The position numbers were made by a program, and so were the translations under genes. From JBGANR01 sp044222225 (GTDB taxonomy: Bacteria; Actinomycetota; Actinomycetes; Mycobacteriales; Mycobacteriaceae), in contig JBGANR010000001.1 in assembly GCA_044222225.1 (NCBI GenBank), positions 62,001 through 126,000 on the forward strand: a DNA stretch of 64,000 nt, read 5' to 3'. This document shows positions 36,106 through 44,885 of this stretch, piece after piece; within the stretch, counting starts at the first letter, position 1; each line of letters begins with the position of its first letter. The notes under the pieces were generated by a model that saw only the letters and a program-made list of their open reading frames with translations, was not told the origin of the DNA and made no database searches.

Positions 36106-37446
36106 TCAGGTCTGTCGTCGCCGTGTCGTGGCGGCGTCGAGGGTGGCTCGAGGGCGACGTGTTGTCTCCGGCGCGCCCAACGGTTCGCCGGTATCGAGGC
36201 GTCGAGTGCGATCCTGGACCGTGTTGATGAGGTGGTCCACCGGCCAACCGTCGGTCAAGGCGCCGGGCAGGCTCTCGATGCCCGATCGCAGATCGGCGGT
36301 GAGTTCGTCGAGCGCCGACTCGGCTTCCGTTTGCGGAATGCCCATTGCGCGAGCCTCGTTCAGTAGCGCGTCGCGGTCTACCTTGGCCAGTGAGGACTGA
36401 ACGCCGATTCGGGTCGCCATCTTGCCGGAGAGCGTGGGGTATTCGAGCGTGCACAGGGTGTCGTAGATCGGTGCGATTTCGACAGTGCCGTCGTGCAGGA
36501 GGAGCGAATAGTTCTTGCCGTGCCCGTCTTCGTCGCCGACCAGGCAGCGGAATGCGACCTGCTTGAACAGCGTAGAGATCTCGGTGCGCGGCGAATCCGC
36601 GAAAGCCCTGAGTACGGTGGACATGTGTTGCGACGGACGACCGATATGGTATTTGTCTTTCGGGCGCAGGCCCGACGCTTGGCACATGTCTTCTTGGTGG
36701 ATACGTATGATCGTGCCGTCTTCGCTTTGGATGCGGTCGTAACGTTGAGCGACGAGTACCGAGGTCGCGCCGATATTCTCGACCCACGCGTCGGAAGAGG
36801 AAAGGCCGCACATTCGTGACAGCGCCAGGATCAAAGCTTCGTTCTCGGCGCTGTACGGCCACACTGTCGTCGGTTTGAGGATGTGTGTGGAGGGATGGCC
36901 GCTGTGCGGGGTGCGCCACCGGCCGTCGACTCGCGTCAGCAGTAGTTTGTCTTGCGCCCCGCCGAGCGACATCCGGATGTCTCGATCGGGGTCCGCGCCC
37001 AGTGGCCTTGTCGGCAGATTCTGGATCAACTCGTCGAGATCGGTGCCGCTCAGCGGTTCGGAGAGGCGAGGTTCGGTGGACGGGACCTGTCCGGACGGCA
37101 TCACGCTCACCGCTCCGGCGCACTCACGCCCGTATTCCGATAGCATGGCCACGGCGTCGGCCGGTGTCGCAGGCGCACCGGCCGAGTCGAGGTGCACTGC
37201 GCGAAGTCGGGCGGCTGCGACCTCCAAGGCTCGCCCCTCGGGAAGAAGTCCTTCGAGGAAGGCGCGCGAGACCGCCGGAGCCGACGGGCCCGGAAACGCG
37301 GGCAGGGAGCAGGACAGAACCGGGCTGCCCACGCTGTAACGGGAGAGCCCTTCATCGGTGTATTCGATTGAGATTTTGCCGCCGCGAGAGCGGGTGACGG
37401 TACGCGCGACAAGCACGTCGCTCAGCCAGATGTCGAGGTCAGTCAT
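36106..37446 (-). CDS. hipA: type II toxin-antitoxin toxin, HipA family kinase
   Basis: 446 residues. HipA landmarks: the N-terminal Couple_hipA region (DIWLSDVLVARTVTR, FLEGLLPEGRAL), MSLGGAQDKLLL (P-loop region), HILKPTT, then ENEALILALSRMCGL, and the kinase core VGDEDGHGKNYSLLL and EIAPIYDTLCT, which contain the catalytic Asp and the metal-binding DxD-like Asp. Relatives phosphorylate GltX and trigger the stringent response and persistence. It follows hipB with an 8-base overlap, so toxin synthesis is coupled to antitoxin. The gene appears intact. Confidence 0.93.
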   Translation of the reverse strand: MTDLDIWLSDVLVARTVTRSRGGKISIEYTDEGLSRYSVGSPVLSCSLPAFPGPSAPAVSRAFLEGLLPEGRALEVAAARLRAVHLDSAGAPATPADAVAMLSEYGRECAGAVSVMPSGQVPSTEPRLSEPLSGTDLDELIQNLPTRPLGADPDRDIRMSLGGAQDKLLLTRVDGRWRTPHSGHPSTHILKPTTVWPYSAENEALILALSRMCGLSSSDAWVENIGATSVLVAQRYDRIQSEDGTIIRIHQEDMCQASGLRPKDKYHIGRPSQHMSTVLRAFADSPRTEISTLFKQVAFRCLVGDEDGHGKNYSLLLHDGTVEIAPIYDTLCTLEYPTLSGKMATRIGVQSSLAKVDRDALLNEARAMGIPQTEAESALDELTADLRSGIESLPGALTDGWPVDHLINTVQDRTRRLDTGEPLGAPETTRRPRATLDAATTRRRQT

Positions 37447-37693
37447 CGGCGGGCCTGCGGCGCGGCCGAACGACGAGTTCGAGTTCCAGCGCTGCGAGCA
37501 CCGAGAACAGCTTCTCGATCGCTTTCGTCGACTCGCCATTCTCCAGCTGAGCGATGGAGAACCGGTTGGTACGGGATCGTTCTGCCAGGTCGGACTGCGT
37601 CAGGCCCTGCGCCTCTCGTACGGAGCGCAACGCTCGCCCGAGCGTGGACGCTGAGCGAGTCACAGCTCCGTCCGACCGCTCCGATGTTGGCAT
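37439..37693 (-). CDS. hipB: antitoxin HipB, XRE family
   Basis: 84 residues with an XRE helix-turn-helix: LGRALRSVREAQGLTQSDLA, ERSRTNRFSIAQLENGEST, AIEKLFSVLAALELEL. The short basic C-terminus (VVRPRRRPADD) resembles the HipB tail. It should bind the operator upstream and neutralise HipA. A candidate operator GACTC-AAA-GAGTC lies 14 bases before the start. Confidence 0.9.
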   Translation of the reverse strand: MPTSERSDGAVTRSASTLGRALRSVREAQGLTQSDLAERSRTNRFSIAQLENGESTKAIEKLFSVLAALELELVVRPRRRPADD

Positions 37694-37706
37694 ATCGCCA
37701 CACTAG

Positions 37707-37719
37707 GACTCAAAGAGTC
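37707..37719. promoter_or_regulatory. putative HipB operator
   Basis: GACTC-AAA-GAGTC is a perfect 5-bp inverted repeat with a 3-base spacer placed in the leader of hipBA. Its location fits autorepression by HipB or the HipBA complex. Binding is inferred. Confidence 0.5.
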
Positions 37720-37735
37720 GAATGTCAAGAAATCG

Positions 37736-38968
37736 TCACATGTGTCGACGCGCCCAGTCCGGCGCGTACTCGGGGAGCGGACCGATCGCGACCACTCGCG
37801 CGGGGATGCCCTGCAACACCGGGAACCGTTGCAGCATCCGCAGCGGCAGGGGCAGAAACCGGGGTGTCCGGCCGGGCGTCGTTCCCAGAACGACGCGGTG
37901 CGCCACTCGCTGTCCGGTCTGGATCAGCACCGTCGGCAGCCGGCGACGACGCTGCACTCGCCGCAGCAGCGAACGCTTCGCGGTGCCGCCGTGGCGCAGG
38001 GCCGGGCCGAGGAGTCGGGCCGCGGCGACGGCGTCGGCCACCGCGAGATTGATGCCGACGCCGCCGACCGGCGACATCGCGTGTGCCGCGTCACCGATGA
38101 GCAGCAGGCCGTCGGCGTGCCACCGCCGCAGCCGATTGAGTTCGACGCTGAGCAGCTTGACCTCGTCGAACGAGGTGAGCGCGGTGATCCGGTCGGCCGT
38201 CCACGGCACCAGCGCGGCGAACGTGCGGCGCAGCTCCTCGATGCCCGCGGCCCGCAGCGCGGCGTCCGTGCCCTTGCCGATGAGGTAGGCGCACTGCCAG
38301 TAGTCGCCGCGATCGATCATCACGCAGAACCGGACGCTGCCGACGCGCCCAAAAGCGCCCTCGGGGTCGGTGTCTCGGCGCGGCAGCCGGAACCACCAGA
38401 CGTCCATCGGCACGCCGAACGTCCGCGGCTTCAGGTTCGCGGCCGCGCGGACGGTCGAGTCGCGTCCGTCGCACGCGACCGTGAGCGTGGCCCGGATCTT
38501 GTGCTCGTCGCCGGTCGTCCGGTCGATGTAGCGCGCGCCCGTGATGCGGCGGCCGTCCCGCAGCAGCCCGACGACGTCGGCGTTGCGGCGCAGTGTGAAC
38601 GTCGGCTCGTCCGAGGCGGCGTCGGCAAGCAGCTCGAGGAAGTCCCATTGCGGCACGAAGGCGATGTGCTTGTGCAGGCCGGGCAGTCGGGTGAGGTCGG
38701 CGACCGTCACCTCGCCGACGTCGAGGTGCGCGGTGATCCGCTCGACGACACGGTGCGGGATGGCCGCGAAACGCTCGCCCAGCCCGAGTTCGTCGAGCAG
38801 CGTCAGTGTGGAGGCGTGGACGGTGTCGCCGCGGAAGTCGCGCAGGAAGTCCTTGTGCTTCTCCAGCACCGTGACGTCGACCCCGGCGCGTGCCATGAGC
38901 AGCCCGAGCATCATGCCGGCCGGTCCGCCGCCGACGACGACGCAGGTCGTGCGGGTGCTGTCCGTCAT
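37736..38968 (-). CDS. FAD-dependent monooxygenase (UbiH/PHBH-like)
   Basis: 410 residues of the FAD_binding_3 class. Dinucleotide-binding VVVGGGPAGMMLGLLMARAG at the N-terminus, an Arg in RDFRGDTVHASTL that contacts FAD, the DG motif TVACDGRDSTVRAA, and the GDAAHAMSPVGGVGINLAV motif near 290. These enzymes use NAD(P)H and O2 to hydroxylate aromatic or other substrates; the substrate is unknown. It runs on the minus strand after the palindrome-rich spacer 38,969-39,119. Confidence 0.9.
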   Translation of the reverse strand: MTDSTRTTCVVVGGGPAGMMLGLLMARAGVDVTVLEKHKDFLRDFRGDTVHASTLTLLDELGLGERFAAIPHRVVERITAHLDVGEVTVADLTRLPGLHKHIAFVPQWDFLELLADAASDEPTFTLRRNADVVGLLRDGRRITGARYIDRTTGDEHKIRATLTVACDGRDSTVRAAANLKPRTFGVPMDVWWFRLPRRDTDPEGAFGRVGSVRFCVMIDRGDYWQCAYLIGKGTDAALRAAGIEELRRTFAALVPWTADRITALTSFDEVKLLSVELNRLRRWHADGLLLIGDAAHAMSPVGGVGINLAVADAVAAARLLGPALRHGGTAKRSLLRRVQRRRRLPTVLIQTGQRVAHRVVLGTTPGRTPRFLPLPLRMLQRFPVLQGIPARVVAIGPLPEYAPDWARRHM

Positions 38969-38989
38969 CTGTCGAACCTATGCCTGGCG

Positions 38990-39100
38990 TACCGGGCCTG
39001 TCTCGAGCGGCCGGTATCCGTGGCGTGCCCTGGGAGCCGTGGCCAACCGCGTGGAGGCCGGCCAACGTCATGACGTTGGCCCGAGTCCAGCACATTGGCC
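38990..39100. promoter_or_regulatory. palindrome-rich spacer upstream of FAD monooxygenase
   Basis: The spacer contains a perfect 22-bp palindrome at 39060-39081 whose left half is GGCCAACGTCA. Outside it, GGCCAAC at 39041 and ATTGGCC ending at 39100 are placed symmetrically around the same centre, each exactly 19 bp from its counterpart. A third inverted repeat (TACCGG.../...CCGGTA) spans 38990-39016. This looks like a multi-site operator or a bidirectional terminator; function is unknown. Confidence 0.5.
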
Positions 39101-39119
39101 GAGACCGGCGAGGAGCCGG

Positions 39120-39896
39120 CTACAGCGCGGCCAGCCGGCCGGTGGCCGGATCGCGCATGGTCAAGCAGTACTCACGGCCCGCGGGATCTGCCATCACCTG
39201 CCAGAACTGATGGCGACGCACCGGACGTGCGCCGGCTGCGACGTGTGCGGCGATCGCGGCGTTGAGGTCGGAGGGCGTCGGACCGGCCGAGAGGTCCAGG
39301 TGCGCGCGAGTCGGTCCGGTGTGCTCGTCGAGACGCTGGAACAGGAAGCAGACCGGAAGATCGGGGCGTGACGCCCGGCGGAACCCCGGCGACGAGGTCG
39401 TCTGGGCGTGTGAACGCAGCAGGTATCCCCAGAATGCGGCTTCGTCGTCGTAGTGGTCGGCCGGGATGTCGAGGCAGACCTGATCGACGCGTTGTCGAGC
39501 CCGGCCGGTGTCGACGATCGGCGGGATCTCGTGCTCGCCGTGCCACGACTTGACGCAGAACGCGAGGCCGCCGGGGGAGTGGAGGACGTGCAGGCCGGGG
39601 TACGCCGCAAGTGGTCTCGCACCGATCGTCTGAGCGCGCGCGGAGAAGCTCTCGACGTCATCGACGTGCAGGTCGACGTGGATGGTGGCCGGGCCGTCGT
39701 CGATGACCTGGCCGCGCAGGTAGGCGTCGCCGCGGGGTGGGGCGAGGGTGACGAAGCGGCCCTGGTCGCGTCGTGAGGAGAGGGTGGAGCCGGTGACGGA
39801 CGTCCAGAACTGCTCTGCAGCGTCGGAGGTGGGTGGCGGGGTGTCGAGGAACGCTGTGATCCAGCGGGGTGCCGGCTCGGTGTTGTGCCTGCTCAT
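39120..39896 (-). CDS. VOC (glyoxalase/bleomycin-resistance) family protein, two tandem domains
   Basis: 258 residues. Two VOC-fold modules: the first with EQFWTSVTGSTLSSRRDQG, IHVDLHVDDVESF and LHVLHSPGGLAFCV; the second with RVDQVCLDIPADHYDDEAAF, LDEHTGPTRAHLDLSAG and AGREYCLTMRDP. The paired His/Glu ligands expected in glyoxalase-type proteins are partly present (His in IHVDLH and RAHLDL). It may be an uncharacterised dioxygenase-like or lyase-like metal enzyme. Start chosen at ATG 39896; the longer frame adds sequence without similarity. Confidence 0.82.
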   Translation of the reverse strand: MSRHNTEPAPRWITAFLDTPPPTSDAAEQFWTSVTGSTLSSRRDQGRFVTLAPPRGDAYLRGQVIDDGPATIHVDLHVDDVESFSARAQTIGARPLAAYPGLHVLHSPGGLAFCVKSWHGEHEIPPIVDTGRARQRVDQVCLDIPADHYDDEAAFWGYLLRSHAQTTSSPGFRRASRPDLPVCFLFQRLDEHTGPTRAHLDLSAGPTPSDLNAAIAAHVAAGARPVRRHQFWQVMADPAGREYCLTMRDPATGRLAAL

Positions 39897-40006
39897 GCGG
39901 TCATTGTCGGTGATTTCGTCGGCGGGTGGGGCCGGTGAGAACGCGTTGGACCGGCCAGGGTGGGCCCTCATATGGTGTGGGCACTGGCCGGCTACTCTCA
40001 ACGATC

Positions 40007-41167
40007 GTGGGGGTGACGGTTGAAGACGCAGCGGTGACGGTTGAGGCCGTACCCGCCCTGAAGGATGCGCGGATCGTCGACCTCTTCGCTGGACCAGGCG
40101 GACTTGATGTCGCTGCTCATTGGCTCGGTGCCTCGGTCGTGGGCGTTGAGTTCGACCCATCCGCGGTGGAGACCAGGATGGCCGCGGGGTTGGCGACCGT
40201 GCATGAGGACGTCCGTGGCTTCTCGCATCGAAGATTTCCCGATTGCAATGTTCTCGTCGGGGGTCCTCCATGCCAGACTTTTACGGTCGCGGGACGGGGC
40301 GCCGGCAGGAAGGCGCTTACCGACGTACACGATCTTGTTCAGATGCTTGCCCGAGGGCAGGTGGAAGACGTCGACAGATACGTCGAGAATCTCGAGGACG
40401 AGCGCACGGGCTTAGTCCTCGTTCCGCTCCGGTGGGCGCTGGGAGCGCTTGAAGACGACGTTCCCTACGACGCGATCGTGCTGGAGCAGGTACCGGCGGT
40501 TCTACCGGTTTGGGATGCGGTCGCGAAGGTACTCGAGCAGATGGGGTACGGCGTCGACACCGGGGTACTCCACGCCGAGGAATATGGTGTTCCACAGACG
40601 CGACGGCGCGCATTTCTGATCGCGCGACGTGACGTTCCTCCGGGAGGGATACATCTTCCCACCGCCACGCATATGCGATACAGAAGGTCACACGTGCCCG
40701 CTGCGGAAGACCTGGTTCTATCGGATTTCGGACTGTCGAGATGGGTGTCGATGGGGGAGGTGTTGTCGGAACCCGATCCTTTCGTGATCGTGTCCAACTA
40801 CGGGAGTGGTGGAAATCCAAGTAATCGAGGTCGGCGGCCGTCGAATCACCCTTCTTTCACTGTGACTGGGAAGATATCTCGGAATCGCATGAATTTTGCA
40901 GACAAGCCGGATCGAGCCCTTAAATGGCACGAGGCCGGTCTCCTGCAGACTTTTCCCGAGAACTATCCGTGGTCCGGCGGCGACATATCGCAGCAGATCG
41001 GAAATGCCGTCCCGCCTCGTCTGGGCGCCCACGTGCTCGCAGCGGCCTTCGGCTGGACGGACAGGATCACCGAAGATTTCTTCGACTCGAAGACGAAGCG
41101 CTGGACGCCACCGATGAAACCGTCATCGACCCCAGGTGGGGACGTCACCGCCAAGGATGGGACGTAA
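40007..41167 (+). CDS. DNA cytosine-5 methyltransferase (Dcm family)
   Basis: About 386 residues. Motif I VDLFAGPGGLDVAAHWLGA, motif IV VGGPPCQTFTVAGRG with the catalytic Cys, motif VI as LEQVP (this subfamily has EQV instead of ENV), motif VIII YGVPQTRRRAFLIA, and motif X QIGNAVPPRLG. It methylates cytosine C5 in an unknown sequence. A GTG start at 40007 is likely; 40013 and 40034 are alternatives and no strong RBS is seen. The 3' end overlaps the convergent DUF6339 gene by 45 bases. It belongs with the opposite-strand Z1/GHKL/PD-(D/E)XK genes and vsr as a restriction-modification locus. Confidence 0.93.
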   Translation: MGVTVEDAAVTVEAVPALKDARIVDLFAGPGGLDVAAHWLGASVVGVEFDPSAVETRMAAGLATVHEDVRGFSHRRFPDCNVLVGGPPCQTFTVAGRGAGRKALTDVHDLVQMLARGQVEDVDRYVENLEDERTGLVLVPLRWALGALEDDVPYDAIVLEQVPAVLPVWDAVAKVLEQMGYGVDTGVLHAEEYGVPQTRRRAFLIARRDVPPGGIHLPTATHMRYRRSHVPAAEDLVLSDFGLSRWVSMGEVLSEPDPFVIVSNYGSGGNPSNRGRRPSNHPSFTVTGKISRNRMNFADKPDRALKWHEAGLLQTFPENYPWSGGDISQQIGNAVPPRLGAHVLAAAFGWTDRITEDFFDSKTKRWTPPMKPSSTPGGDVTAKDGT

Positions 41168-42094
41168 TCTTCCTTCCTCGACCAGTTCGTCCAACAGCAT
41201 GGTCACGTCCCGTTCGATCAGACCGCTGATCGAGATCGCTCGCGTGATATTCACGGGCCCGACCAGCGCCGCAGTGGCGAGCTTGTTCTTGGCCGCGTCG
41301 CGCCCGGATACCGGTCGTGGAGACGCTGCGCGACGTGCCGCGAACTCCGGGTCGTGCGCACTGATCGATTCTTCGAGCACTCGTCGGAGAGATCGTTCCA
41401 GGCTCTCGTGGGACAGCGCTTCGAAGGAGACGAACGCTCGCAGACGAAGAAGACGCATGAGGAAGTCTCGGAAGACGAGTCGACGCTCGGCGTCGATGTC
41501 GTAATGGTTCCATGCTCGAAGGATCCCGGTGATGAGCGCTGGGCTGGCACCGAGTGCGCTCCGTCGTTCATAGATCTGGCCGAACTCCTCGCCGGTGACG
41601 AGCGTGAGGCCCTCGTATGGCAAAGGGTCGCCGGGGCGGTGGATGAGATGAGCCCGCCACCACAATCTACCGAACGAGTGGCGGGTCATATCGGTCGCCA
41701 GAAATCGATCCTTGACAGGTCCAGGAAACCGCCAGAAAGCTACGTCAGGCAGCAGCACCAGGGCGAAGAACGCCCATACGTCTCCTGACGCGGCTTCCGC
41801 CGGCACGATGCCGAGTTCCCGGTGGAGGTATTCAGCGAGCGCTCTGTCGAAGTCGACCTTGAGGCTCGCCGACGAGTCGTGCGGAAATCCGGCGGCTTTG
41901 GCCAGGTCGACGATCCTTGCGCGATGTTCCTCGAGTTCGAGAGGGGTGACGCGGGTGCCTCCGGTCGCCACGAAGACTGCTGAATCATCTGCGGTCGCCG
42001 TACGTCGCCCGAGTTCGTCGATGGGTAGTCGATTGAACTCGTTGAATCGTTCGAGGGCTGCCGACGGCAGCAGGCGCGGGAAGAGACGGCTCAT
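41123..42094 (-). CDS. DUF6339 family protein of MORC-type restriction locus
   Basis: 323 residues. DUF6339-like features: DVWAFFALVLLPDVAFWRFP, HSFGRLWWRAHL and LPYEGLTLVTGEEFGQIYER. The C-terminal part (VNITRAISISGLIERDVTML then LDELVEEGRLRP) looks like a small winged-helix. These proteins accompany Z1 and GHKL proteins in restriction loci; the biochemical role is unknown. The start overlaps the upstream stop (TGATG), so it is the last gene of the coupled minus-strand operon, and its 3' end overlaps the methyltransferase convergently. Confidence 0.75.
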   Translation of the reverse strand: MSRLFPRLLPSAALERFNEFNRLPIDELGRRTATADDSAVFVATGGTRVTPLELEEHRARIVDLAKAAGFPHDSSASLKVDFDRALAEYLHRELGIVPAEAASGDVWAFFALVLLPDVAFWRFPGPVKDRFLATDMTRHSFGRLWWRAHLIHRPGDPLPYEGLTLVTGEEFGQIYERRSALGASPALITGILRAWNHYDIDAERRLVFRDFLMRLLRLRAFVSFEALSHESLERSLRRVLEESISAHDPEFAARRAASPRPVSGRDAAKNKLATAALVGPVNITRAISISGLIERDVTMLLDELVEEGRLRPILGGDVPTWGR

Positions 42095-42987
42095 CAGCCC
42101 TCCCCGAAGATCATGACGGCCGCCTGAACCGTACTGGCGAACATCTGCGGTTGTGAATCTCGGAGGCGGGCCACGTCATCGAGATCTTGGTCTGGGAAGA
42201 GCTTCTGCATCAGCCCTTGCAGCATCGAGCCGGTGCTCTCGTCCGGGTATTCGACATCCAACGAGAACTCCGAGTCGCTGAGAGTGCGTTCGACAAGCGT
42301 CCTGGCCACGTCTGAGTAGGCGGCCGAGATGACGGCGGAATCGACCGGCGTCGGCGCGGCAGCGTTGCGGAAGGCCGCCGACGCCGTCGCGTTCGCGGAG
42401 TTGACATAGAGGAGAAGGGATCCCATCGCCGCGGCATGAAGATTCGACCCGATCTGCACGTACCACGCGGCGCCGGCCGGAATGTTCGTGCCGTGTTCGA
42501 AGTCGACGACCGCGATCGGGAATTGCGGTGCGTCGTCGCTCAATCGAACGGACCGGACCTCGGACCACAGAATCGAACCCGCTAGCCGTGCCGCGAACGG
42601 CGTCGGCTCGGCTATGTCGCCCGCGAGAACGACGAGCGTGGTGAGTGACACGGTTCCACCCAGGTCGGCCCCCACGAGATGGCAGGAAGCGGTGACCGAA
42701 GCGGTTTCACGGATCGTCGTCTGAAAGCATTGCACGCGTTGCCGGGAACCGGATGATTCCCAGACGACGGCGAGGGACAGTCGGGCGTCGTCTGGAAGGC
42801 CCGCCCCGCGGAGGACCCGGGGTACGTCGACGGTCACGTCTCGGGTGAGGTGGAGATCCGTGTCGTAGTCCCAATCGGGTAGTGACTCCGGGAGTTCCAG
42901 CTCGCCACCGTCCATCTCGAGCAGCCACGGAGAACAGACGACGGAATCCGATGTCGGTGTTCGATAGGGGTATGCGAAACGCGTCAT
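42094..42987 (-). CDS. uncharacterised protein of MORC-type restriction operon
   Basis: 297 residues, no catalytic motif. The N-terminal half has a beta-rich pattern (RFAYPYRTPTSDSVVCSPWL; DLHLTRDVTVDVPRVLRGAG; RLSLAVVWESSGSRQRVQCF), compatible with a beta-sandwich. The C-terminal half is Ala-rich with helices (SLLLYVNSANATASAAFRNA, AAYSDVARTLVERTL). It lies between the GHKL ATPase and DUF6339 with stop-start overlaps on both sides, so it is an integral operon member, probably a specificity or structural subunit. I do not recognise a named family. Confidence 0.72.
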   Translation of the reverse strand: MTRFAYPYRTPTSDSVVCSPWLLEMDGGELELPESLPDWDYDTDLHLTRDVTVDVPRVLRGAGLPDDARLSLAVVWESSGSRQRVQCFQTTIRETASVTASCHLVGADLGGTVSLTTLVVLAGDIAEPTPFAARLAGSILWSEVRSVRLSDDAPQFPIAVVDFEHGTNIPAGAAWYVQIGSNLHAAAMGSLLLYVNSANATASAAFRNAAAPTPVDSAVISAAYSDVARTLVERTLSDSEFSLDVEYPDESTGSMLQGLMQKLFPDQDLDDVARLRDSQPQMFASTVQAAVMIFGEG

Positions 42988-44885
42988 CGGGTGCCACCGT
43001 CCTCGGTCTGAGCCGCGAGTGTGATGGACGTGATGGTGTCCGGCGCGGGAACGACGATGATCTTCCAGCTGGAACCGTCGCCGGGATGAAGAAGCTCAGG
43101 TGAGGTCTCAAACGACGAGCCGTCTGCGCGGGTCCAACCGACGATGGTCGGTATCGGTGCGCCCGCAGGAGGGGAGGTCTCGCGGCCCTTGTCGCCGGGC
43201 ACGACGACGGCGATGTCAGCGGTCACGCGCGTCTGATCGTGATGGGCGACGGCGAATTCCTGCTCTATCACCGGCGTTCCGTTGAATGATCCGTACGTCG
43301 GGTCACCCGAATACGTCAAGCGGGGCCGTCTGGCCGAGCGATGTCGACCGCGGTCCGTCGCAGCGGACTCGCTGACGTCAGATGATTCCGCGGTCTCGCC
43401 GGTCGCCGTGCGGCGGCGCCGACTCGACGGTCCGGGTGCCGGCAACGGATCGGGCCCGGCGGCGGCGCCCACTACGAGAGCCGAGAATTGACGGCTTGCG
43501 GCTCCGAGTGGTGCCCGCACCGCGGCCGTCGGTGCGCCGGCGTTGATTCCCGCCATCGATTGGGTGGCGTCCTTCAGTCGGTTGAAGACGCCTCTGACTG
43601 TCCTCATGTCGCGTCCATCGAGCTGCGACGAGACCCAGTCGTCGTGAGTCGGGGGCTCCGACTTCGCGAATGCGTCGTCCACGTCGTCGTCGGCGCGGAA
43701 CACGCCGGCATAAGCCGAGAACTTCGCGGCGGTGGCCGGGCCCTTCCAGTACTTGACCACGAGCTCGGGACTGCGCATCAGACAGACGTGGTGAGAACTA
43801 TCGCCGAAACCGCACTCCGCTGCGACGTCGCTCGGTCGAAAGGGAACCGCCATCGTCCTCTGTAGCGCCAGCTTGCCGAGGTAGATCTTCGGGCTCTTCA
43901 CCCACTGTTTTTCAGCCTTGTCGGTCCCGAGGAGCCGATACGCCTGCACGAACTGGCGGAGCGGCTCCGTTGTCGCGGGGTCCGGTATCGGTATCTCGAT
44001 GCCGTTGTGCGACACGGAGAAGATCATGCTCGGGGCTCCGTCGGGAGCCTGTGCGATCATCTTCGGCCAGAGATTCCACGCGATCGCGTCGACCATCCAC
44101 TCGACGGCACGGGCGGAGTCGGCATCGAGGTCGTCCTCGTCCATGTCGAGTTCGGGGTCGATGATCGTGATCGTCGTGCCCGTCTCGTGATCACCGAAAG
44201 GTGTGAGGCGCAGTTGAGCGGCGATCTGCTCGGCGTCGCGGCCGATGAGCGGCTCGATGATGTCGCTGGAATCGTCGCCCCACCAATGACGGCCGGTATA
44301 GCGTTTGCCCGCCATACCGTCGCCGGTCGTGTAGCTCTTCCACAGGCTGCAGCCGATGAGACGTGTCTCGTAGCCGGATTCCGTCCGGCAGCGAGTGTGG
44401 ATGAGCACCGTTCCGCAGCGCGACAGAAGATAGAAGATCCCTTTGCCGAAGCCGTAGGTTCCGCCTCCGAGCTCGGTGTTGCGAGGTTCTCCGATGTTGC
44501 GGATGAACGACACGAAGTCGTTGTCTCGGACGACCGCGTTGTCGGCGCGAGTAGGTCCACCGAGCCCGCGTGTCCCTCGGTCTGACACCGACAGGATGCG
44601 TAGACGCCGACGACCGAGCGACTCACGCAAAGGCAGGTGAACGTTGGCAGGTGCGCCGGTGGTCAGTGCCGCACGCCAGCGTGGCGCGAGCGCAGCCGGA
44701 AGTTCCGAGAGGTCGATCGAGAACCGAACCGACTCCGTACCGAGCCGCGCATCCCAGCTGTTCTGTGCGGATTCCCGGACCAGGACCGTGAGCTGGTTGA
44801 GTGCGGGGCGGCCCAGTTGATTTCTGATGCCTTCCGCCGCCGAGGCGCCGCCGGGCGGAAACTCCTGTGAATACCAACCGGTCAT
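42984..44885 (-). CDS. GHKL (MORC/MutL-like) ATPase of restriction operon
   Basis: 633 residues. GHKL N-box VLVRESAQNSWDAR near residue 34, G1 SVSDRGTRGLGG near 99, and G2/lid GGGTYGFGKGIFYL near 142. A transducer-like domain follows, with WMVDAIAWNLWPKM and KSPKIYLGKLALQRTMAVPF, then a Ser/Arg linker and a C-terminal beta-rich domain. Prokaryotic MORC-like GHKL ATPases of this architecture were described in restriction-modification operons with Z1 helicases, Vsr and cytosine methylases. ATP-driven dimer clamping on DNA is the expected role. Both ends overlap neighbours by 4 bases. It appears intact. Confidence 0.87.
   Translation of the reverse strand: MTGWYSQEFPPGGASAAEGIRNQLGRPALNQLTVLVRESAQNSWDARLGTESVRFSIDLSELPAALAPRWRAALTTGAPANVHLPLRESLGRRRLRILSVSDRGTRGLGGPTRADNAVVRDNDFVSFIRNIGEPRNTELGGGTYGFGKGIFYLLSRCGTVLIHTRCRTESGYETRLIGCSLWKSYTTGDGMAGKRYTGRHWWGDDSSDIIEPLIGRDAEQIAAQLRLTPFGDHETGTTITIIDPELDMDEDDLDADSARAVEWMVDAIAWNLWPKMIAQAPDGAPSMIFSVSHNGIEIPIPDPATTEPLRQFVQAYRLLGTDKAEKQWVKSPKIYLGKLALQRTMAVPFRPSDVAAECGFGDSSHHVCLMRSPELVVKYWKGPATAAKFSAYAGVFRADDDVDDAFAKSEPPTHDDWVSSQLDGRDMRTVRGVFNRLKDATQSMAGINAGAPTAAVRAPLGAASRQFSALVVGAAAGPDPLPAPGPSSRRRRTATGETAESSDVSESAATDRGRHRSARRPRLTYSGDPTYGSFNGTPVIEQEFAVAHHDQTRVTADIAVVVPGDKGRETSPPAGAPIPTIVGWTRADGSSFETSPELLHPGDGSSWKIIVVPAPDTITSITLAAQTEDGGTR

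Noticed and set aside
40480..40520. EQV instead of ENV in the methyltransferase as a loss-of-function change
   Set aside because: The LEQVP form is typical of this Dcm subfamily and keeps the catalytic Glu, so it is not evidence of inactivation.
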